A stretch of DNA of 64,000 nt from assembly GCF_004358695.1 (NCBI RefSeq), contig NZ_SNAA01000001.1, positions 1-64,000 on the forward strand. Direction: 5' to 3'. The position numbers and the translations under genes were made by a program. Source of the DNA: Palleronia sediminis (GTDB lineage Bacteria > Pseudomonadota > Alphaproteobacteria > Rhodobacterales > Rhodobacteraceae). The notes below the pieces were generated by a model. It was not told where the DNA came from. It saw only the letters and a program-made list of their open reading frames with translations, and made no database searches. This document shows, in pieces, positions 32,781 to 40,756 of the stretch. Each line of letters opens with the position of its first letter. Within the stretch, counting starts at the first letter, position 1.

Positions 32781-32826
32781 CCTCGGAACCCCAGCCTCAG
32801 GCAGGCGGCCCCAATCGGTCGGTTAC

Positions 32827-32834
32827 CAACAAGG
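32827..32834. repeat. 8-bp target-site duplication, right copy (CAACAAGG)
   Basis: Second copy of the IS66 target duplication, directly after the GTTAC end of the element. From 32835 the recombinase reading frame resumes (coding V-S-F-K-L-K after the junction). Confidence 0.93.
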
Positions 32835-33571
32835 TTTCCTTCAAGCTGAAGCAGCGCCGGGTGGTGAACCCGCGCGAAATGTGGATCCGTGCGGAGGGCG
32901 CCTACCCCGCCATCGTTGACGAGGCGCTGTTTCTGCGCGCACGCGAAATCGTCGACGCGCGCAGCCAGCATTTCACGGATGCCGAACTGCTCGAAGCCCT
33001 GCGCGCCGTGCTGAAACATAAAGGTGTGCTGTCGGGACTGATCATCGATGAACAGGACAACCTGCCGTCGTCCAGCGCCTTCCGGAGCCGCTTCGGCAGC
33101 CTGCTGCGCGCCTACCAGATGATCGGCTATGAGCCCGAGCGCGACTATCGCTACGTCGAGATCAACCGGGCCTTGCGGCAGGCCCATCCCGGCATTGTGG
33201 CCCGGATCCTCGACGGCATTGCCGAGCGCGGTGGCCAGGCGGTGCAGGATCCAGAAACCGGCTTGATCCGCATCAACGACGAGTTCACGGCGTCGGTAGT
33301 GCTTGCCCGGTGTTTCGAGACGCAGGGCGGTTCCCTGCGATGGCGCATCCGTCTTGATACTGGCCTGGTGCCCGACATCACGATTGCCGTGCGGATGGAC
33401 GAATTGAACAGCGGCCCACGCGATTATTACCTGCTGCCGAGCATCGATATGACCATGGCCAGACTGAGGCTGGCCGAGCAAAACGGGCTGTCGCTGGACG
33501 CCTATCGCTTTGACACGCTCGACTATTTTTATGCGCTCGCTGGCCGGGCCCGGATCACGGAGGCCGCCTGA
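32835..33571 (+). pseudogene. serine recombinase, 3' part, beyond IS66
   Basis: Continues the split recombinase with FKLKQRRVVNPREMWIRAEG, EAIVDEALF-type sequence (AYPAIVDEALFLRAREIVDA) and a long C-terminal region with repeated charged helices (LLEALRAVLKHKGVLSGLI). It ends at a TGA whose final A begins the first ParB-like gene. Joined to 29495-30329 the total is 1572 bp, exactly 524 codons. There is no classic Cys zinc ribbon. The C-terminal 200 residues do not resemble ordinary phage integrases, which fits a distinct recombinase subfamily linked to ParB-like genes. Confidence 0.88.
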
Positions 33572-34482
33572 TGCCCGACGACGCCCAAGACATTGCCCAG
33601 AAACAGGTCACTCTCATCCCCACCGACCGAATTCGCATCCTCAACCCCCGTGTGCGCAACCGGCGCACTTTCGAGGAAATGGTCGAAAACATCGCGAAAA
33701 TCGGTCTCAAGCGACCAATCACCGTGGCGCAGCGTGCAGGAACCGACCCTACCGAATATGACCTTGTCTGTGGACAAGGGCGGCTCGAGGCGTTCATGGA
33801 GCTTCAGCAGGATGCCATACCGGCCATTATCATCGACGCCGACGAGAGCGACTGCTTGGTTATGAGCCTCGTGGAGAACTGTGCGCGCCGCCAGCACAAC
33901 CCGATCGACCTGATGCGCGAGATCGGCAACCTGCGCAAACGCGGCTACAACGACCGCCAGATCGCGAACAAGATCGGCGTCACGCCAGATTATGTCGGCA
34001 TGATCGCGGGCTTGCTTGAGCGCGGCGAAGAGCGGTTGGTCTCGGCCGTCGAAACCGGCCTTCTGCCGCTGAACCTCGCCATCGACATTTCAAAGACAGA
34101 CGCTGAGGGCGGGCAGCGCGCTCTGATGGACGCCTACACCCAGAAAAAGCTGCGCGGCAAGAAACTGGCCGCCGTGCGCCGCCTCATCCAGCAGCGCGAT
34201 GCACAGGGCCCGCGCCTTCATCGAAACAGCTATGGCAGAGGCGACGGCGCCAAACGGCCTTTGACCAGCGACGCGCTCGTGCGTGCTTATAAACAGGAGG
34301 CCGAACGCCAGAAATTGTTGATAAAGAAGGCCGAACTGACGCAGGGCCGCCTGATGTTCGTCGTCGAGGCGTTTCGCTCGCTGAAGGGCGATGACCACTT
34401 CCTGACGCTCTTGCGCGCGGAGGGGCTGGATACCCTGCCCACCTATCTCGGGCAAACGCTGGACGCGGGAGCGGCAGAATGA
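33571..34482 (+). CDS. ParB-like protein, first of a pair (303 aa)
   Basis: The ParB N-terminal domain is clear: TDRIRILNPRVRNRRTFEEM, then IAKIGLKRPITVAQRAG, YDLVCGQGRLEAFMELQQDA and LVENCARRQHNPIDLMREI (the GxxR and ENxxR-like CTP-binding boxes), followed by an HTH (NDRQIANKIGVTPDYVGMIA) near 130-149. The C-terminal half is helical and charged. The start overlaps the recombinase stop and its own stop overlaps the second ParB-like gene, so the three form a coupled operon. A DNA-bridging role in recombination or in element segregation is inferred. Confidence 0.85.
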   Translation: MPDDAQDIAQKQVTLIPTDRIRILNPRVRNRRTFEEMVENIAKIGLKRPITVAQRAGTDPTEYDLVCGQGRLEAFMELQQDAIPAIIIDADESDCLVMSLVENCARRQHNPIDLMREIGNLRKRGYNDRQIANKIGVTPDYVGMIAGLLERGEERLVSAVETGLLPLNLAIDISKTDAEGGQRALMDAYTQKKLRGKKLAAVRRLIQQRDAQGPRLHRNSYGRGDGAKRPLTSDALVRAYKQEAERQKLLIKKAELTQGRLMFVVEAFRSLKGDDHFLTLLRAEGLDTLPTYLGQTLDAGAAE

Positions 34483-35396
34483 GCCGGGGCAAGCGCAAAA
34501 ACCCGGACGCGGTCACGCTTGGCTTCGAGAGCGATTGCGTCACTGTGCCGGTAGAGGCCGTCCTGCCCGTGCGCGCCCTCAGCGCATCGGTCAAATCCAG
34601 CCGTAAGTACCGCCAGATCACCGCGTCGATCAAAGAGGTTGGCCTGGTCGAGCCGCCGGTCGTCACGCGATCCCCGGGTGAGGAAGACACCTATATGCTG
34701 CTCGACGGGCATATCCGGATCAAGGTGCTGAAGGATCTCGGTATCGAACGGGTCGAATGTCTGATCTCCACGGACGACGAGGCCTTTACCTACAACAAGC
34801 GGATCAGCCGCCTTGCGCCCATCCAGGAGCACAAGATGATCCGCAAGGCCATCGAGCGCGGTGTCTCCGAGGAAAAGATCGCTCTGGCGCTGGATCTCAA
34901 CCCGCGCAGCATTGTGCGCAAGGCAAAGTTGCTCGACGGGATCTGTGAAGAGGCCGTCGGTATCCTGAAGAACAAGCACTGCGCGACCGCCGTGTTCGAA
35001 GTCCTGCGCAAGATGAAAGCCATGCGCCAGATCGAGGCGGCCGAGCTGATGATGAACGCGAACAATTATTCTCCAGCATACATCTCCGCAATTCTGGCGG
35101 GAACGCCGCAGGCGCAGCTGGTGGACACCAAAAAACCCAGGAAGATGAGAGGCATCACCCCGGAGGCCATGGCCCGCATGGAGCGCGAGCTGGCCCGACT
35201 GCAGGAAGGCATCACCTCAATTCAGGACTCCTACGGCCAGGACCATCTGCAGCTCACCGTCATCAAAGCGTATCTGGGAAAGCTGCTCGGGAACGCCCGG
35301 GTCGTGCGGTACCTGATACAACATCGGCCAGAGTTTTTGACAGAATTTCAAGCGATCACAGATATGGACTCGACCCTGCCGCCTGAGGCGGAATAG
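34479..35396 (+). CDS. ParB/RepB-like protein, second of a pair (305 aa)
   Basis: A ParB-fold N-terminus with ASVKSSRKYRQITASIKEVG, LVEPPVVTR, then YMLLDGHIRIKVLKDLGIE, followed by ISRLAPIQEHKMIRKAIERG and an HTH (VSEEKIALALDLNPRSIVRK). The C-terminal half (RQIEAAELMMNANNYSPAYI, then ARMERELARLQEGI) resembles the RepB partition-protein C-terminal region of alphaproteobacterial plasmids. It is coupled by ATGA to the first ParB-like gene. No parA lies nearby, so ordinary plasmid partition is unlikely. Confidence 0.85.
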   Translation: MSRGKRKNPDAVTLGFESDCVTVPVEAVLPVRALSASVKSSRKYRQITASIKEVGLVEPPVVTRSPGEEDTYMLLDGHIRIKVLKDLGIERVECLISTDDEAFTYNKRISRLAPIQEHKMIRKAIERGVSEEKIALALDLNPRSIVRKAKLLDGICEEAVGILKNKHCATAVFEVLRKMKAMRQIEAAELMMNANNYSPAYISAILAGTPQAQLVDTKKPRKMRGITPEAMARMERELARLQEGITSIQDSYGQDHLQLTVIKAYLGKLLGNARVVRYLIQHRPEFLTEFQAITDMDSTLPPEAE

Positions 35397-35520
35397 CCAA
35401 AGCGGCCAGAACTGATGGGGACCCGGACCCGACAAGCGCGGGGACCGCAGGAGACGCCGCACTGTGGGGCGGATCGAGCGCGGCGGTGGGGATGGCGGCG
35501 AACCCGTTCGGAGCCCACCA

Positions 35521-35611
35521 GGTCGGCCGAGATTTCGCCGACCGCGCGACCGCACATGTGGTTGCGACGATTGCAGGCGTGCCGAGGGTTGGTGTGGATC
35601 GGCACGCCTGC
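35521..35611. repeat. two adjacent perfect inverted repeats downstream of the ParB-like genes
   Basis: First pair: GGTCGGC at 35521-35527 and GCCGACC at 35537-35543 (9-nt spacer). Second pair: GCAGGCGTGCCG at 35573-35584 and CGGCACGCCTGC at 35600-35611 (12 bp, 15-nt spacer). No T-run follows either pair, so termination is not the obvious role. Their position just after two ParB-like genes makes them candidate binding or loading sites, or recombination sites for the module. Confidence 0.55.
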
Positions 35612-35744
35612 TTCACTTCCCGTTCGTTACGACTCTGTTGATCAAGGAAATGGAACTGCAAGCCATGTCCCTATTCGTATTTCTTGCGCAACTTCTTCGT
35701 TGAAATGCGCCCCGCGATTGGAAACAGATGCTGGTGATCTGATA

Positions 35745-35861
35745 TCGTAAGAAGAAAAGGACCGATTCATAGGCGACGCCCCGCTCTTGCAGCAGGTCCG
35801 CGAAAACCCTGAACGACATCGGAAACTGCACATACAAAATCGCCGTCAGGCGGATGATTCC
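35745..35861 (-). pseudogene. remnant of an IS6-like transposase
   Basis: The minus-strand frame reads RLTAILYVQFPMSFRVFADL, then LQERGVAYESV. This resembles the N-terminal part of IS6-family transposases, where a (R/Y)YPLS(Y/F)RD stretch is followed by LLAERG and a Tyr-Glu-Ser motif. The surrounding frame has no catalytic DDE motifs and soon loses similarity, so only about 40 codons remain. Identification is tentative. Confidence 0.4.
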
Positions 35862-36094
35862 GGTCGCGTCCTGGAGTACCGAAACAGGGAGCGTTTTGGC
35901 ATCCGAGGACGGTATTTGACCGCCGTGCCAGCCTAAAGCCGGGTTGCTCTGACACCGCCGATCACGGGGCCTGTGAATGCATGCGCCAACGAGATCAAGG
36001 AACAGCGAGAGCAAGAACCAGAGAAGACCCGCGACAGGCGTCGCGGGCTTAGCGACGGAATTGGGTTGTGAGCTGACAGTGGGCAAATTTTCCA

Positions 36095-36787
36095 TCAGCC
36101 CAAGGCATAGCCCGCGCCCCGAACGGTGCGTAGAAGATCGTCACCGCCTTGCCGACACAAGGCCTTGCGCAAGCGGCCAATATGGACATCGACGGTGCGG
36201 GTTTCGACATAGATATCGCGGCCCCAGACACGGTCGAGCAACTGTTCGCGGCTAAAAACCCGCCCTGGTCTTTCCATGAAGGTGGCGAGCAGGCGAAACT
36301 CGGTCGGGCCGAGTTGCAACGACTTGCCCGCGCGGGTGACACGATAGGTTTCGCCGTCAAGCCGGATATCCTGAAACTCCAGGACCATGCCAACGGTTGA
36401 AGGGCGCACACGCCGCAGGTTGGCGCGGATGCGGGCCATCAGCTCGACGATGGAGTAGGGTTTGATTACATAGTCATCTGCTCCGGTTTCAAGGCCGCGC
36501 ACCCGATCCACCTCTTCGGAGCGGGCCGACAGCATGATGACCGGTATCGCGCGCGTCTCGGCCCGGGATTTCAGGCGGCGGCACACCTCGATCCCCGAAA
36601 GGTTCGGCATCATCCAATCGAGCACGATCAGGTCCGGGGGGTCCTCGCGAACCATCATTATCGCCTCTTCGCCGTCTTGCGCCAGATTGACGCGGTAGCT
36701 TTCGGCGGTGAGGTTGTAGGACAGCACTTCGCGCTGTGCCGGCTCATCCTCAACCAGCAGGATCAGCGGGTGTTCTATGGTCGCCAT
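36095..36787 (-). CDS. phoB: phosphate response regulator PhoB
   Basis: A 230-residue OmpR-type regulator. The receiver domain has LVEDEPAQREVL (acidic pocket), phospho-acceptor Asp57 in LIVLDWMMPN, and KPYSIVELMARI. The winged-helix domain ends GRDIYVETRTVDVHIGRLRK and TVRGAGYALG, as in PhoB. Phosphorylated by PhoR, it binds PHO boxes to activate phosphate uptake genes. Two such boxes are visible here, at 37703 and 46172. It is last in a leftward group with phoU and phoR. Confidence 0.95.
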   Translation of the reverse strand: MATIEHPLILLVEDEPAQREVLSYNLTAESYRVNLAQDGEEAIMMVREDPPDLIVLDWMMPNLSGIEVCRRLKSRAETRAIPVIMLSARSEEVDRVRGLETGADDYVIKPYSIVELMARIRANLRRVRPSTVGMVLEFQDIRLDGETYRVTRAGKSLQLGPTEFRLLATFMERPGRVFSREQLLDRVWGRDIYVETRTVDVHIGRLRKALCRQGGDDLLRTVRGAGYALG

Positions 36788-36795
36788 GCGGCCTC

Positions 36796-37512
36796 CTATT
36801 CTGCTGTGCCTGATGCAATCGACGTGTTGTCTGCCTTGGGGCGATCGTCATCCGGCAAGGAACCGGTGGTGAGATAGATCACCTGCTCGGCAATCCCCGT
36901 CGCATGGTCGCCCATCCGTTCGATGTTCTTGGCGATGAAATGCAGGTGCAGGCAAGTCGAGATGTTGCGCGGATCCTCGGTCATATGCGTCAGGAATTCG
37001 CGGAACAGGGAGTTGTACATCTGATCAATATCGTGGTCTTGCTGTCGCACCTGTTCGGCCAGGTCGGCGTCACCCTTGATATAAGCGTCGAGCACGTTCT
37101 TCAGTTGTAGCTGTACTGCCTTGGCCATGCGCCGGATCAGGGCGGTCGCGCCACCAATGGCGGGCATCCTCGCTAGGATCGTCGAACGTTTCGCAAGGTT
37201 CTTGGCATAGTCGCCACAGCGTTCCAGCGCCGCGGCAATCTTTATCGCGGTCAGCATCATGCGCAGATCGGCAGCGGCAGGCGAGCGCAGCGCGATCAGG
37301 CGAGCGGCCTCGGCATTGATCTGTTCTTCGAGGGCGTCGATGGCCCGGTCGCCCTTGCGCACCGCATCGGCAAGTTCGTCGTCGCGGGTTTCCAGTGCGC
37401 GGGCCGCGTCGAGAATGGCCGCTTCGACCAGCCCGCCCATGCGCGCGATCATGGCCTGAACGGCTTCGAAGTCGCGGTCGAAGGCAGACGCGATGTGGGG
37501 GTCGCTTTTCAT
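36796..37512 (-). CDS. phoU: phosphate signalling protein PhoU, first copy
   Basis: A 238-residue protein with two tandem PhoU domains. The repeated signature appears as LMLTAIKIAAALERCGDYAKN-type sequence in the first half and LHLHFIAKNIERMGDHATGI in the second. The ATG at 37512 (MKSDPHIASAFDRDFEAV) is the normal PhoU start, but the frame is open upstream to a GTG at 37632 through a PstB tail. It inhibits PhoR signalling through PstB contact. It differs clearly from the second PhoU at 40753-41478, so the two are not recent duplicates. Confidence 0.93.
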   Translation of the reverse strand: MKSDPHIASAFDRDFEAVQAMIARMGGLVEAAILDAARALETRDDELADAVRKGDRAIDALEEQINAEAARLIALRSPAAADLRMMLTAIKIAAALERCGDYAKNLAKRSTILARMPAIGGATALIRRMAKAVQLQLKNVLDAYIKGDADLAEQVRQQDHDIDQMYNSLFREFLTHMTEDPRNISTCLHLHFIAKNIERMGDHATGIAEQVIYLTTGSLPDDDRPKADNTSIASGTAE

Positions 37513-37632
37513 CTTATCCTCTGTCAGCCGGAACCGGCCGGTGATGTAACTTTTAGTGCGCGGATCGGTCGGGTAGCTAAATGCATGGCACGTTTCTCCG
37601 TATTCGAGCTGACTGCCAAGGTGAAAGGACAC
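37513..37632 (-). pseudogene. C-terminal tail of PstB, fused in frame to phoU
   Basis: Directly upstream of phoU and in the same frame lie 40 codons reading SFHLGSQLEYGETCHAFSYP, then TDPRTKSYITGRF. This is the end of a PstB protein; compare [20 protein letters not shown] and [12 protein letters not shown] in the intact PstB of this window. The normal stop is gone and the frame continues RLTEDK into the phoU ATG. A deletion has removed the rest of pstB and presumably pstSCA, while leaving the PHO box at 37703. Confidence 0.85.
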
Positions 37633-37702
37633 TTTGCGCCGATGTCGCGGGCAGCTTGCTACATGATAGTTGTATCGACCACTCTAGGGTCGGCGCACCA
37701 CG

Positions 37703-37734
37703 CTTTTGCGACAGTCTTGTAACAGTTTTATGAA
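37703..37734 (-). promoter_or_regulatory. PHO box upstream of the pstB remnant and phoU
   Basis: Read on the minus strand, three adjacent 11-bp units are present: TTCATAAAAC (the first lacks one base), TGTTACAAGAC and TGTCGCAAAAG. PhoB consensus half-sites are TGTCAN-type heptamers every 11 bp. It lies 70-100 bp upstream of the PstB remnant and immediately after the phoR stop, so PhoB should still drive the phoU-phoB transcript. Confidence 0.7.
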
Positions 37735-37740
37735 GGCTGC

Positions 37741-38793
37741 TCAGGTTTTCGGCAGAAGAACCGTAAAGCATGCGCCCTTGCCGCGTTGGCTGCTGATGGT
37801 GAACTCGCCGCGATGACGGTTGACGATGTGCTTGACGATGGCAAGCCCTAGGCCGGTGCCGCCCTTGTCGCGGGAGCGGTGGGTGTCGACGCGGTAGAAC
37901 CGCTCGGTCAGGCGCTGCAAGTGCTGCTCTTCGATGCCGTCCCCCCGGTCGATCACGTCAATTCGCAACAGGGGGTCGCTGGTTGGCGGATGGATCCTGA
38001 CCGTTATCAGCCTGCCGGAGGCACCGTATTTTATCGCGTTCTCAATCAGGTTCTGGAACACCTGCAACAACTGATCCGCATCGGCCGGGACATGCGGTGC
38101 GGTGTCCGCCCCAGTGATTTCCAGCGTCACGTTGGCTGCATCGGCGACAGGGCGTAGGGCGGCGGCGGCGGATTGGATCACCACTGCGACATCCACGTCG
38201 GTGGTGGGGCGTCGGCGTTCCTCTGCCTCGACCCTCGAGAGCGACAGAAGATCCTGCACAAGGCGGTTCATGCGTCCTGTCTCACGTTCCATGATCGTAA
38301 GGAACCGGTCACGGGCCGCTGGATCGTCTCGGGCCGCTCCTTTCAGCGTTTCGATGAACCCAGCCAGCGCCGTCAGGGGGGTGCGTAACTCGTGGCTGAC
38401 ATTGGCGACGAAATCCCGGCGCAGCTGGCCGATGAGTTCCTGTTCGGTGATGTCCTGGAAGGCGCAGAGAGCACCACTTCTGTCGGTGCTGGAAACGGGA
38501 GTCACCGTGACGAGATAGGTTACCTCATGCGACCGACCATGAATCACATAGCGTGCCTGCCCAGCCACCCTATCGCGCAGCGCAACTTCAATCGCGGCCA
38601 ACAAGGCGGGTTGGCGCAGGGCGATGGCGTGGTGGCGACCGATCTGGCCGGTCCCCAGAATGGCCTCGGCTGCCGGGTTGGCCGCGAAAATCAGGTCATC
38701 TGCTCCGATCATCACCATCGGCATTGGTACGCCGGTCAAAATACCGTCAAGCCATTGCCGATCCATTTCAAACCCTTTCGCCTGCGCATTCAT
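37741..38793 (-). CDS. phoR: phosphate sensor histidine kinase PhoR
   Basis: A 350-residue kinase with a PAS domain (about 10-110: MVMIGADDLIFAANPAAEAI), HisKA with phospho-acceptor His134 in FVANVSHELRTPL, and an HATPase domain with NLIENAIKYG, DRGDGI and GGTGLGLAIVKHI. There is no N-terminal transmembrane segment, so it is probably cytoplasmic or membrane-associated through PstSCAB-PhoU. It phosphorylates PhoB when phosphate is low. It is separated from phoU-phoB by the deletion scar and followed upstream by arsC, an unusual neighbour. Confidence 0.93.
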   Translation of the reverse strand: MNAQAKGFEMDRQWLDGILTGVPMPMVMIGADDLIFAANPAAEAILGTGQIGRHHAIALRQPALLAAIEVALRDRVAGQARYVIHGRSHEVTYLVTVTPVSSTDRSGALCAFQDITEQELIGQLRRDFVANVSHELRTPLTALAGFIETLKGAARDDPAARDRFLTIMERETGRMNRLVQDLLSLSRVEAEERRRPTTDVDVAVVIQSAAAALRPVADAANVTLEITGADTAPHVPADADQLLQVFQNLIENAIKYGASGRLITVRIHPPTSDPLLRIDVIDRGDGIEEQHLQRLTERFYRVDTHRSRDKGGTGLGLAIVKHIVNRHRGEFTISSQRGKGACFTVLLPKT

Positions 38794-38859
38794 TCCATGG
38801 GCGCACTGAAAATTCTATCCAACGAGAGTTGGGGATGCGAGTCGCGTATGGTGGAAGTA

Positions 38860-39282
38860 TCAGCCAACCCGGTGTCCTTTCGCGTCGATCAGCGGCGTAC
38901 CGTCCTCTTTGGCCATCGGGCCGAGTGGCAGGCGGTCGAGTAGATCGAGCACGGCTTCACTCGGGCGGCAGAGCCGGACCCCCTTGCCCGAACAGACGAT
39001 AGGACGGTTGACCAGAACGGGGTAGTCAATCATTGCCGTGAGTAGCGTTTCATCGCTGACGGTGGGATCGAGCAGGCCCAATTCCTCTGCCGGAGATTTC
39101 GTCGTCCGCAGGGCGGTGCGGGGCGTCAGGTCGGCAGCGGCGAACAGTGCCAGAAGCTGCGGGCGGGTCCATCCGGTTTGAAGGTAGTCAACAACAACCG
39201 GCGTCTCACCCGACGCCTCGATGATCGCCAGCACGTTGCGCGAGGTGCCGCAGTCAGGGTTGTGATGGATGACGATGCTCAC
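38860..39282 (-). CDS. arsC: arsenate reductase ArsC, glutaredoxin type
   Basis: A 140-residue thioredoxin-fold enzyme. [11 protein letters not shown] at about residues 6-16 contains the catalytic Cys, [12 protein letters not shown] and [11 protein letters not shown] the substrate-binding Arg region. It reduces arsenate to arsenite with glutaredoxin/GSH. A GTG start at 39282 overlaps the acr3 stop by 4 bp. The order arsR-acr3-arsC is a standard minimal resistance operon. Length matches ArsC (about 140). Confidence 0.93.
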   Translation of the reverse strand: MSIVIHHNPDCGTSRNVLAIIEASGETPVVVDYLQTGWTRPQLLALFAAADLTPRTALRTTKSPAEELGLLDPTVSDETLLTAMIDYPVLVNRPIVCSGKGVRLCRPSEAVLDLLDRLPLGPMAKEDGTPLIDAKGHRVG

Positions 39283-40346
39283 GACGCGCCCCCTTCCTTT
39301 GGGAACCAGTGCTGCGTCCGGTTGGCAAAGGCGACGAGCGAGAGCATCACCGGCACTTCCACGAGGACGCCCACAACGGTGGCAAGGGCCGCGCCCGATC
39401 CCAGCCCGAACAGGCTGATCGCGACGGCAACGGCTAGTTCGAAGAAGTTGGACGTGCCGATCATGGCGCAGGGTGCCGCCACGTTGAACGGAATCCCCCA
39501 AGCCCGCGCCGCGCCGTAAGCCACGAAGAAGATGCCGTATGACTGGATCAACAGCGGCACGGCGACGAGCACGATGACGAGCGGGCGCTCAAAGATGACC
39601 TCGCCCTGGAACCCGAACAGCAACACCACCGTGACCAGCAACCCCAGGATCGAAAACGGCTGCACGCGCGATTTGAACGCATCGACCGACGGTTCGCCGC
39701 CTTTCGAGACAAGGTGCCGGCGCGTCAGATACCCGGCCAGCAGCGGGAGCAAGACGTAGAGCCCGACCGACAAAAGCAACGTGTCCCATGGAACGACGAT
39801 GTCGGTCACGCCCAGCAGGAAGGCCACGATAGGCGCGAAGGTAAAGACCATGATCACGTCGTTCACACTGACCTGCACGAGCGTATAGGTCGCGTCGCCG
39901 CGGGTGAGGTTCGACCAGACAAAGACCATTGCCGTGCAGGGGGCCGCACCCAGCAGGATAACGCCAGCAAGGTAGGCCTGCGCATCGTCGGCCGGGATCA
40001 GCCCCGCAAAGACATACTCGAAAAACAGTACACCGAGCGCGGCCATCGTGAATGGCTTGATCAGCCAGTTCACCACCAGCGTGACCACCAGGCCCTTCGG
40101 CTTGTCTCCCACTTGCCGCAGCGCTCCGAAATCCACGCCGACCATCATCGGATAGACCATCGCCCAGATCAGCATCGCCACGGGCAGGTTGACCGAGGCC
40201 ATCTCCAGCGAGGCCAGAAACGAAAACAGGCCCGGAACCAGATTGCCCAGCAGCAGCCCCGCGCCGATGGCCAGCGCCACCCAGACGGACAGCCAGCGTT
40301 CGAATGTACCCAGACCCGCCGCAGCGGGAAGCGATGTATCGGTCAT
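39279..40346 (-). CDS. acr3: arsenite efflux pump Acr3
   Basis: A 355-residue membrane protein with about ten hydrophobic helices. The ACR3 signature is [19 protein letters not shown] near 136-154 with the conserved Cys, followed by a second [11 protein letters not shown]. It exports arsenite across the inner membrane using the proton gradient. It overlaps the arsR stop by 4 bp and the arsC start by 4 bp, a tight operon. Family members are 345-400 residues, so this is full length. Confidence 0.94.
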   Translation of the reverse strand: MTDTSLPAAAGLGTFERWLSVWVALAIGAGLLLGNLVPGLFSFLASLEMASVNLPVAMLIWAMVYPMMVGVDFGALRQVGDKPKGLVVTLVVNWLIKPFTMAALGVLFFEYVFAGLIPADDAQAYLAGVILLGAAPCTAMVFVWSNLTRGDATYTLVQVSVNDVIMVFTFAPIVAFLLGVTDIVVPWDTLLLSVGLYVLLPLLAGYLTRRHLVSKGGEPSVDAFKSRVQPFSILGLLVTVVLLFGFQGEVIFERPLVIVLVAVPLLIQSYGIFFVAYGAARAWGIPFNVAAPCAMIGTSNFFELAVAVAISLFGLGSGAALATVVGVLVEVPVMLSLVAFANRTQHWFPKEGGAS

Positions 40347-40720
40347 GTCGATCTCTCGTGTGGTTGGCGGTCAGGTGGGCCGAGCGGCCCCTGGCAGCAG
40401 GTGATTTCTTCGAGAACGTGCTGACAAAGTTCGGGACGCCCGCCGCAGCATTCCTCCATCAAGAAGCCAAGAAGGCCGCGCACCCCCTCCATGTCGGCGA
40501 AATAGCGGATACTTCGGCCCTCCCGCCTGCTCCGGATCAGACCGGACCGGGCGAGGACCCCGAGATTGGCCGACATCGTGTTCTGGCGCACCTCCAGTGC
40601 GCTACTGATATCACCGGCCAACGCCCCTTGCTGCCCCGCCTTGATCAGCAGCCGGAACACCTCGAGCCGGGTGGACTGGCCGAGGGCGGCAAAGGCGCCG
40701 AGTGCGCTACTCTTATCCAT
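40343..40720 (-). CDS. arsR: arsenite-responsive repressor ArsR
   Basis: A 125-residue ArsR/SmtB winged-helix protein starting at the ATG at 40720 ([20 protein letters not shown]). The recognition region is [20 protein letters not shown], and the beta-wing [14 protein letters not shown]. The C-terminus has [10 protein letters not shown] and EEITCC, Cys clusters suited to arsenite binding in the C-terminal ArsR subtype. It represses the arsR-acr3-arsC operon. Its promoter overlaps the 3' end of phoU2. Confidence 0.93.
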   Translation of the reverse strand: MDKSSALGAFAALGQSTRLEVFRLLIKAGQQGALAGDISSALEVRQNTMSANLGVLARSGLIRSRREGRSIRYFADMEGVRGLLGFLMEECCGGRPELCQHVLEEITCCQGPLGPPDRQPHERST

Positions 40721-40728
40721 ATATCGGG

Positions 40729-40756
40729 AATTATGGAATTGAATGCTGCTCGTCAA
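40729..40756 (-). promoter_or_regulatory. ars operon promoter embedded in the end of phoU2
   Basis: On the minus strand TTGACG (complement of 40751-40756) and ATAATT (complement of 40729-40734) are spaced 16 bp, a good sigma-70 promoter 8 bp from the arsR ATG. GGAATT occurs twice between 40727 and 40740 as a possible ArsR site. The -35 box covers the phoU2 stop codon at 40753, so ars transcription starts inside the phosphate operon. Confidence 0.65.

Larger units (their letters stand above)
30330..32826 (-). mobile_element. complete IS66-family insertion sequence (2497 bp)
   Basis: The ends are GTAACCGGCCGGTTGA on the left and, read inward on the minus strand from the right, GTAACCGACCGATTGG. 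Both begin with the GTAA typical of IS66, and similarity continues through a GCCTGA near base 25-30. The element is flanked by exact 8-bp CAACAAGG duplications. It carries the standard three genes in order tnpA-tnpB-tnpC on the minus strand, all intact, plus a 40-bp perfect palindrome upstream of tnpA. The exact duplication suggests a recent insertion. It interrupts the serine recombinase gene. Confidence 0.95.
35397..36094. other. 698-bp non-coding region with hairpins and an IS remnant
   Basis: Between the ParB-like operon and phoB. It contains two strong inverted repeats (35521-35543 and 35573-35611), then a degenerate IS6-like transposase fragment on the minus strand (35745-35861). No intact gene is supported. 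The remainder, including 35940-36090, shows no recognisable motif. It marks the boundary between the mobile module and the phosphate island. Confidence 0.55.

Noticed and set aside
33571..35396. Ordinary plasmid partition locus
   Set aside because: Both proteins are ParB-like but there is no ParA, no replication initiator and no standard parS; coupling to a recombinase points to another role.
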